In this document: positions 4,888 through 8,429 of the stretch, in pieces
Layout of the letters: every line of letters begins with the position of its first letter
How positions within the stretch are numbered: the first letter of the stretch is position 1
Source of the DNA: Pseudomonadota bacterium
Lineage (GTDB): Bacteria > Myxococcota > Polyangia > Polyangiales > Polyangiaceae
Direction: 5' to 3'
Length of the DNA: 8,429 nt
NCBI GenBank assembly: GCA_023419055.1
Contig: JAEZYO010000968.1
Span: 1 to 8,429 of the forward strand
Translations under genes and position numbers: made by a program
The notes under the pieces: model-generated
Databases searched by the model: none
Told to the model about the DNA's origin: nothing
Seen by the model: the letters and a program-made list of their open reading frames with translations, nothing else

Positions 4888-6285
4888 TCAGGCGACGGCG
4901 CGCGACTGCCCGTTGGTCGAGTGATCGTGCTCGGGTGCGCCCCCGCGCAACGTCACGCTGAAGCGCGTACCGCTGCCCGGCGTGCTCTCCACCGCGACGC
5001 GACCCCCCATGGCTTCGACGAGGTGCTTCACGATGGAGAGGCCGAGGCCCGTACCGCCGAGCTCGCGCGAGCGACCGGGGTCGACGCGATAGAAGCGCTC
5101 GAACAAGCGCGGCAAATGCTTCTCTTCGATACCCGGACCGTTGTCTCGAAAATCCAGGCGAACCCCTTCACCCGTTTGCTCTGCGGTGATGACCAGGCGA
5201 GACCCAGGGCCGCAATACTTGACGGCGTTGTCGATCAGATTCGTGACGACGTGCTCGAGCGCGCGTCGATCGGCGGTGGCGATCGCGCCGCTGACGTCGT
5301 TGCGGAGGTCCATGCGCTTCTTCTCGGCTCGCTCGCGGAAGAGCCCGAGCACTTGACCGATGAGCGCTCGCAGGTCCACGGGCTCCAAGGTGACTCGGTA
5401 CTCGCGCGACTCGATGCGAGAGAGATCGAGCAGGTCTTCGACCAGCGAGTGCAGGCGCTCGGCGTTACGCTCGATGATGCCGATGAACTTCTTCAGCATC
5501 TCCGGGTCGCTAGGGATGCCGTTCTGCAGCGTCTCGGCCGCGGAGCGCACCGCCGTCACCGGGGTCCGAAGCTCGTGCGAGACGTTGCCCACGAAGTCGC
5601 GCCGCATGGACTCGAGGCGGCGCATGTCCGTGACGTCGACGAAGACCGCCAGCACCGGAGGCGCTTCGGACGCGAGGCGCCCCGCGCGCACCAGGAGCCG
5701 CCGCGGCTTGAGCCCACCGAGCTCGATCTCGAGCGAGCCCTCCTCGCCGGTCTCGCGGACGCCGTCGAGGAGCTCCTTCAGCTCGGCGTGACGCACGAGT
5801 TCGAGCGGGGTCTTGCCGACCGCGTCGTGACCGAGCAGCAGCATCTCGCGCAGCACCGGGTTCACGAGCTCGATGCGGCCGTCCCCGTCGAGCAAGAGCA
5901 CGCCTTCGTGCATGCCCGCCAGGATGGCGCGCATGCGGTCACCCTCGGCGCGAAGCTCGTGCAGCGTCTTCGAGAGCCCGCGGGAGAGCTGCTCGAGCGC
6001 TCGGTAGAGCTCTCCGAACTCGACCTGCTCGGCCTCCGACGACAATTTCGAAAAGTCGCCCTTCGCCATGCGCTCGGTCGACGCCGTCAAGCGCGCGATG
6101 CCGCGCGCCATCAAGCGCATCGAAAGCGAGCTCGCCACGAGCCCCAACAGGAGCGCGAAGGCGAGCACCGCGACCAGCACGGCGTCGCCGGTCAACCTCT
6201 CGAAGACGAAGTGTCCCAGCGTGAGCGAGAGCAGGACGAGCCCGAAGCACACGAAGAAGAGCTGGCTTCGGACTCCGAACCTCAA
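4888..6285 (-). CDS. PhoR-like membrane sensor histidine kinase
   Basis: The 465-residue kinase has two hydrophobic helices (about 8-29 and 34-53) joined by only a few residues, so almost no extracytoplasmic sensor. Then follow a HAMP-like linker (54-107), a PAS domain (about 115-222, ILAGMHEGVLLLDGDGRIEL) and HisKA with phospho-acceptor His237 (FVGNVSHELRTPV). The HATPase domain has an N box (NLIDNAVKY, 349-357), G1 (DNGPGIEEKHLPRLFERFYR) and G2 (GGTGLGLSIVKH). All catalytic motifs are intact. This order is that of PhoR, and the partner gene is PhoB-like. The TTG start at 6285 overlaps the regulator stop by four bases (TTGA) and has GAGG seven bases upstream, so coupled translation is likely. 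With no outer loop, it probably senses through the membrane, the PAS domain or a partner, as PhoR does through the Pst/PhoU system. No pst or phoU gene is in view. Confidence 0.93.
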   Translation of the reverse strand: MRFGVRSQLFFVCFGLVLLSLTLGHFVFERLTGDAVLVAVLAFALLLGLVASSLSMRLMARGIARLTASTERMAKGDFSKLSSEAEQVEFGELYRALEQLSRGLSKTLHELRAEGDRMRAILAGMHEGVLLLDGDGRIELVNPVLREMLLLGHDAVGKTPLELVRHAELKELLDGVRETGEEGSLEIELGGLKPRRLLVRAGRLASEAPPVLAVFVDVTDMRRLESMRRDFVGNVSHELRTPVTAVRSAAETLQNGIPSDPEMLKKFIGIIERNAERLHSLVEDLLDLSRIESREYRVTLEPVDLRALIGQVLGLFRERAEKKRMDLRNDVSGAIATADRRALEHVVTNLIDNAVKYCGPGSRLVITAEQTGEGVRLDFRDNGPGIEEKHLPRLFERFYRVDPGRSRELGGTGLGLSIVKHLVEAMGGRVAVESTPGSGTRFSVTLRGGAPEHDHSTNGQSRAVA

Positions 6286-7022
6286 TTCGTCACCTCGTCG
6301 GGCGTCGCCACGAAACGGTAGCCTACCCCGCGCACGGTCTCCACGTAGTCCCGCGCCTCCTCGAGCTTCTCGCGCAGGCGCTTGACGTGGGTGTCCACGG
6401 TGCGGGTCGTGATCTCCGCCTGGATCCCCCAGACGTCGTCGAGCAGGGCGCTCCGCGTCTGGACGCGGTTCCGGCGATCGTAGAGCGTGATGAGCAGCTT
6501 GAACTCGAGCGCGGTGAGCTCGATCTCCCGCGCTTCCACCCAGACGCGGTGAGCCGCGCGATCGATGCGCAGGCGCCCGAACTCGACGGTGCGGTCGTCC
6601 TCCGCCGTCTCCTCGCGCTTGCCGCGCCGCAGAACGGCCTGGATCCGGAGCAAGAGCTCGCGAACGCTGAACGGCTTGACCACGTAGTCGTCCGCGCCGA
6701 GCTCGAACCCCACCACGCGGTCGATCTCTTCGCCGCGAGCCGTGAGCATCACCACCGCCACGCCGCGGGTGTCCGGAGACTCCTTGAGCTGCCGGCAGAC
6801 CTCGGTCCCTGCGATGTCCGGGAGCATCAGATCGAGCAGCACGAGCTCCGGCTTGGTCTCGCGAGCGATCCTGAGGCCCTCACTGCCCGTCGTTGCGAGG
6901 AGCACCTCGTGCCCGACCTGGCGCAGGTTGTATTCGAGCACCTCGTGCAGATCGGGCTCGTCTTCGACGATCAGAATTCGGGACATCGAGGCAACGGGGT
7001 AGATCGATTGTGTGACAGCCAT
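6282..7022 (-). CDS. PhoB-like OmpR-family response regulator
   Basis: The receiver domain begins at SRILIVEDEPD. It carries the acidic pair, the phospho-acceptor Asp (LLDLMLPD, residue 64 from ATG 7022), the switch Thr in MLTARGEE and Lys in DDYVVKPFS. A winged-helix DNA-binding domain follows (about 146-238: LTALEFKLLITLYD, TTRTVDTHVKRLREKL, VETVRGVGYRF). Length and order fit PhoB. ATG 7022 is chosen because GGAG lies seven bases upstream; ATG 6986 would give the usual family start (MSRILIVED) but has no ribosome site. It should be phosphorylated by the kinase read immediately downstream and activate genes at direct-repeat sites. One such repeat overlaps its own start, hinting at autoregulation. 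The glycosyltransferase stop is 48 bases upstream, so co-transcription with it is possible. Confidence 0.92.
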   Translation of the reverse strand: MAVTQSIYPVASMSRILIVEDEPDLHEVLEYNLRQVGHEVLLATTGSEGLRIARETKPELVLLDLMLPDIAGTEVCRQLKESPDTRGVAVVMLTARGEEIDRVVGFELGADDYVVKPFSVRELLLRIQAVLRRGKREETAEDDRTVEFGRLRIDRAAHRVWVEAREIELTALEFKLLITLYDRRNRVQTRSALLDDVWGIQAEITTRTVDTHVKRLREKLEEARDYVETVRGVGYRFVATPDEVTN

Positions 7023-7028
7023 GTGACG
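7011..7028 (-). promoter_or_regulatory. PhoB-box-like direct repeat
   Basis: On the minus strand CGTCACA (7028-7022) and TGTCACA (7017-7011) are 7-base direct repeats, six of seven identical, separated by four bases. The 11-base period is that of the Pho box, whose E. coli repeat is CTGTCAT, with a TGTCA core shared here. The site overlaps the preferred regulator start. If it functions as an activator site, ATG 6986 would be the true start; if repressive, 7022 can stand. There is a single pair only. Confidence 0.4.
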
Positions 7029-7070
7029 ACTCCGCAATAGGGGGGTGCCAACCGCTGCCGCCCGTCGAGC

Positions 7071-8294
7071 CTAGCAGGCGCGGAGGCGGCGAGGTTTCTC
7101 GAGTTTCGAGCGCTCGCGAGAGCGCGTTCGAGCGCTCCCCGAAAAAGCTCTCGCCAGGCGGCGGCTCGGGTAGAGACGCGAACCTGGTCCGATCTCCATC
7201 TCGTTTCCGCGCCAGCTCACGCGCCGGCGGAAGATGGCGATCGTCCAGACGCCGAGCAGGAGGGCGTCCTTCACCAGCAGGCAGGGCACGTCCTCGGGGC
7301 CGAGCCAGCGCCCTGTCAGGGTTCGTTGCAACAGGGCGTCCGAGACCAGCCGGGCCGCTAGCCCCAAGACACAGGACGCGACCAGCGCGTCGGGCGCGAG
7401 GGCGGAAAGAACGAGCGCCGCGCCGAACCAGTTCGAGCTGCTGAGCAGCGGCTCGCCCCAATACACGGGCGCGAGGTGCCGCCGCATCTGAGCCCAGCGC
7501 AGGTGCCGCTGGCAGAACGCGAATACCGAGCGCAGGTGGCTCGTGGTGGGCACTCCATGCGAGGAGAGCGCCACGCGGTGACCCGCTCGTTGGAACATGC
7601 GCCCGAGCACGTAGTCCTCGGCGAGCACGTCGCTCACCGCACGAAATCCGCCGAGCCTACGGAGCTCGCTCAAGCGGAAGAGCATGCTCTTTCCGATGAC
7701 GCACGGGTGCGAGAAGGAGAGATCCGCGCCGCACGTCGCACGCACCGCGAGCGTGTCGAGGAGCAGCGCATCGAAGCGCGAAGCGAGCCCCTGGCCACCC
7801 TTCCCCACGAGCACGCTCGACACCAGTCCCACCTTCGGGTCGGAGAGCTCCGCGGCCATGGCGCGCAAGTAGCCCGCGTCCGGGCGCACGTTGGAGTCCG
7901 AGACCAGCACCCAGTCGTGGCGGGCGCGCTGGCTCAGCATCGACAGGTTGCACACCTTGGGGTTGTGACCGATCGTAGCCGCCCCCGAGACCACCCGGAT
8001 CGCGACCTCGGGGAGGTCGCGCTTGACGTGCCGCGCGATCGCGAGCGCCGGATCGTCGGGATCTTCGGCGCCAATCAGAATTTCGAACTCGGGGTAGTCC
8101 TGGCGAGCGATGGCGCACAGGTTTTCGTAAAGGCCGGGCTCCGCGCCCTTTACTGGCTTCAGCACCGAGATGGCAGGCAATGGTCCACTGCTCGGCCGAC
8201 GGCGCCGCGACACCAGAACCGCAACGTGACTCACGACGGTGATCACGAGCGACAGCGCGCCCAGGGCGAGCAGCAGAAGGATTGGATCGGTCAT
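7071..8294 (-). CDS. GT21 ceramide-glucosyltransferase-like membrane glycosyltransferase
   Basis: The 407-residue enzyme shows the D1-D2-D3-(Q/R)xxRW layout of ceramide glucosyltransferases, which move a sugar from a nucleotide donor to a lipid at the cytoplasmic membrane face. Numbered from ATG 8294, an N-terminal membrane helix spans about 3-28. SVLKPVKGAEPGLYENL starts the GT-A fold, GAEDPDDPA (75-83) is D1 and VSDSNVRP (Asp133) is the DxD-equivalent. GKSMLFR, LAEDYVLG (Asp227, likely catalytic base) and QRHLRW (262-267) follow. Two more membrane segments lie near 290-315 and 338-356. The C-terminal tail is very basic. The start is set by GGAGG nine bases before ATG 8294; a longer frame to GTG 8378 adds an unlikely Arg/Cys-rich head. 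The acceptor may be ceramide, since some myxobacteria make sphingolipids, or another lipid. HpnI, which glycosylates hopanoids, belongs to the same fold group and cannot be excluded. Confidence 0.85.
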   Translation of the reverse strand: MTDPILLLLALGALSLVITVVSHVAVLVSRRRRPSSGPLPAISVLKPVKGAEPGLYENLCAIARQDYPEFEILIGAEDPDDPALAIARHVKRDLPEVAIRVVSGAATIGHNPKVCNLSMLSQRARHDWVLVSDSNVRPDAGYLRAMAAELSDPKVGLVSSVLVGKGGQGLASRFDALLLDTLAVRATCGADLSFSHPCVIGKSMLFRLSELRRLGGFRAVSDVLAEDYVLGRMFQRAGHRVALSSHGVPTTSHLRSVFAFCQRHLRWAQMRRHLAPVYWGEPLLSSSNWFGAALVLSALAPDALVASCVLGLAARLVSDALLQRTLTGRWLGPEDVPCLLVKDALLLGVWTIAIFRRRVSWRGNEMEIGPGSRLYPSRRLARAFSGSARTRSRERSKLEKPRRLRAC

Positions 8295-8429
8295 ACCGAG
8301 CGCCCTCCTCGGTGGACAACTTGCCAGCCGGGGGTGGCGAGGCCGAGACTCCCGAGCAACGCTCGAGCAACAAGTCACTCTACGCTGGTCACTGACAGCG
8401 GAGACTCTGCGAAGCGATACCCAACGCCG
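8295..8429. other. Upstream region of the glycosyltransferase gene, no gene seen
   Basis: These 135 bases contain the ribosome site GGAGG (8308-8304) of the glycosyltransferase gene and otherwise no convincing coding or promoter signal. The window ends before the neighbouring gene can be judged. Confidence 0.5.

Noticed and set aside
4921..6321. 466-codon plus-strand frame opposite the kinase
   Set aside because: Nearly the same length as the kinase but its product is biased to Arg, His, Glu and Gln with no domain pattern; the kinase carries all catalytic motifs.
8295..8378. N-terminal extension of the glycosyltransferase to GTG 8378
   Set aside because: The extra 28 residues are Arg/Cys/Pro-rich and precede the membrane helix; ATG 8294 has a clear GGAGG.

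Overview
The window is a GC-rich, densely coded stretch, almost all of it read on the minus strand. It looks like a contig end from a large-genome soil-type bacterium, most likely Myxococcota (myxobacteria). The grounds are GC bias, a cysteine-rich lipoprotein, lipoprotein-type carbohydrate-binding proteins, a sphingolipid-type glycosyltransferase and a LacI-controlled glycoside hydrolase. This placement is inference; there is no rRNA or marker gene. Bases 1-34 are not genomic: they match the Illumina Nextera read-2 adapter plus transposase mosaic end with two mismatches, so the contig stops at an untrimmed read end.

Left third (35-3848), a mannan-type sugar locus. A lipoprotein with a CBM11/CIA30-like jelly-roll domain (35-726, cut by the contig end) overlaps by 4 bases the end of a GH5 beta-mannanase-like lipoprotein (723-2096). 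Upstream lies a compact divergent control region (about 2177-2294). It has two LacI-type palindromes 89 bp apart, two back-to-back perfect TTGACA hexamers and a 9-bp inverted repeat carrying them. On the other side, on the plus strand, is a wreck of a GH130 mannoside phosphorylase gene (2295-2718): at least five recognisable pieces in three frames, with large internal parts missing. A LacI-family regulator (2802-3848) faces it, with a strong hairpin between the two. Together this reads as a LacI-regulated unit for cutting beta-mannan outside the cell and phosphorolysing the products inside, in which the intracellular enzyme is lost or misassembled.

Middle (3849-4887). A frameshifted remnant of a second CBM-like domain gene (3920 to about 4215) is followed upstream by a small cysteine-rich lipoprotein gene (4376-4771) with its own possible promoter.

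Right (4888-8294). A PhoB/PhoR-like two-component pair is read as an operon, with the kinase start (TTG) overlapping the regulator stop. The kinase has almost no extracytoplasmic loop. A PhoB-type direct repeat sits at the regulator start. Upstream is a GT21 ceramide-glucosyltransferase-like membrane enzyme. The last 135 bases hold only its leader. No tRNA, rRNA, CRISPR array or insertion sequence was seen.
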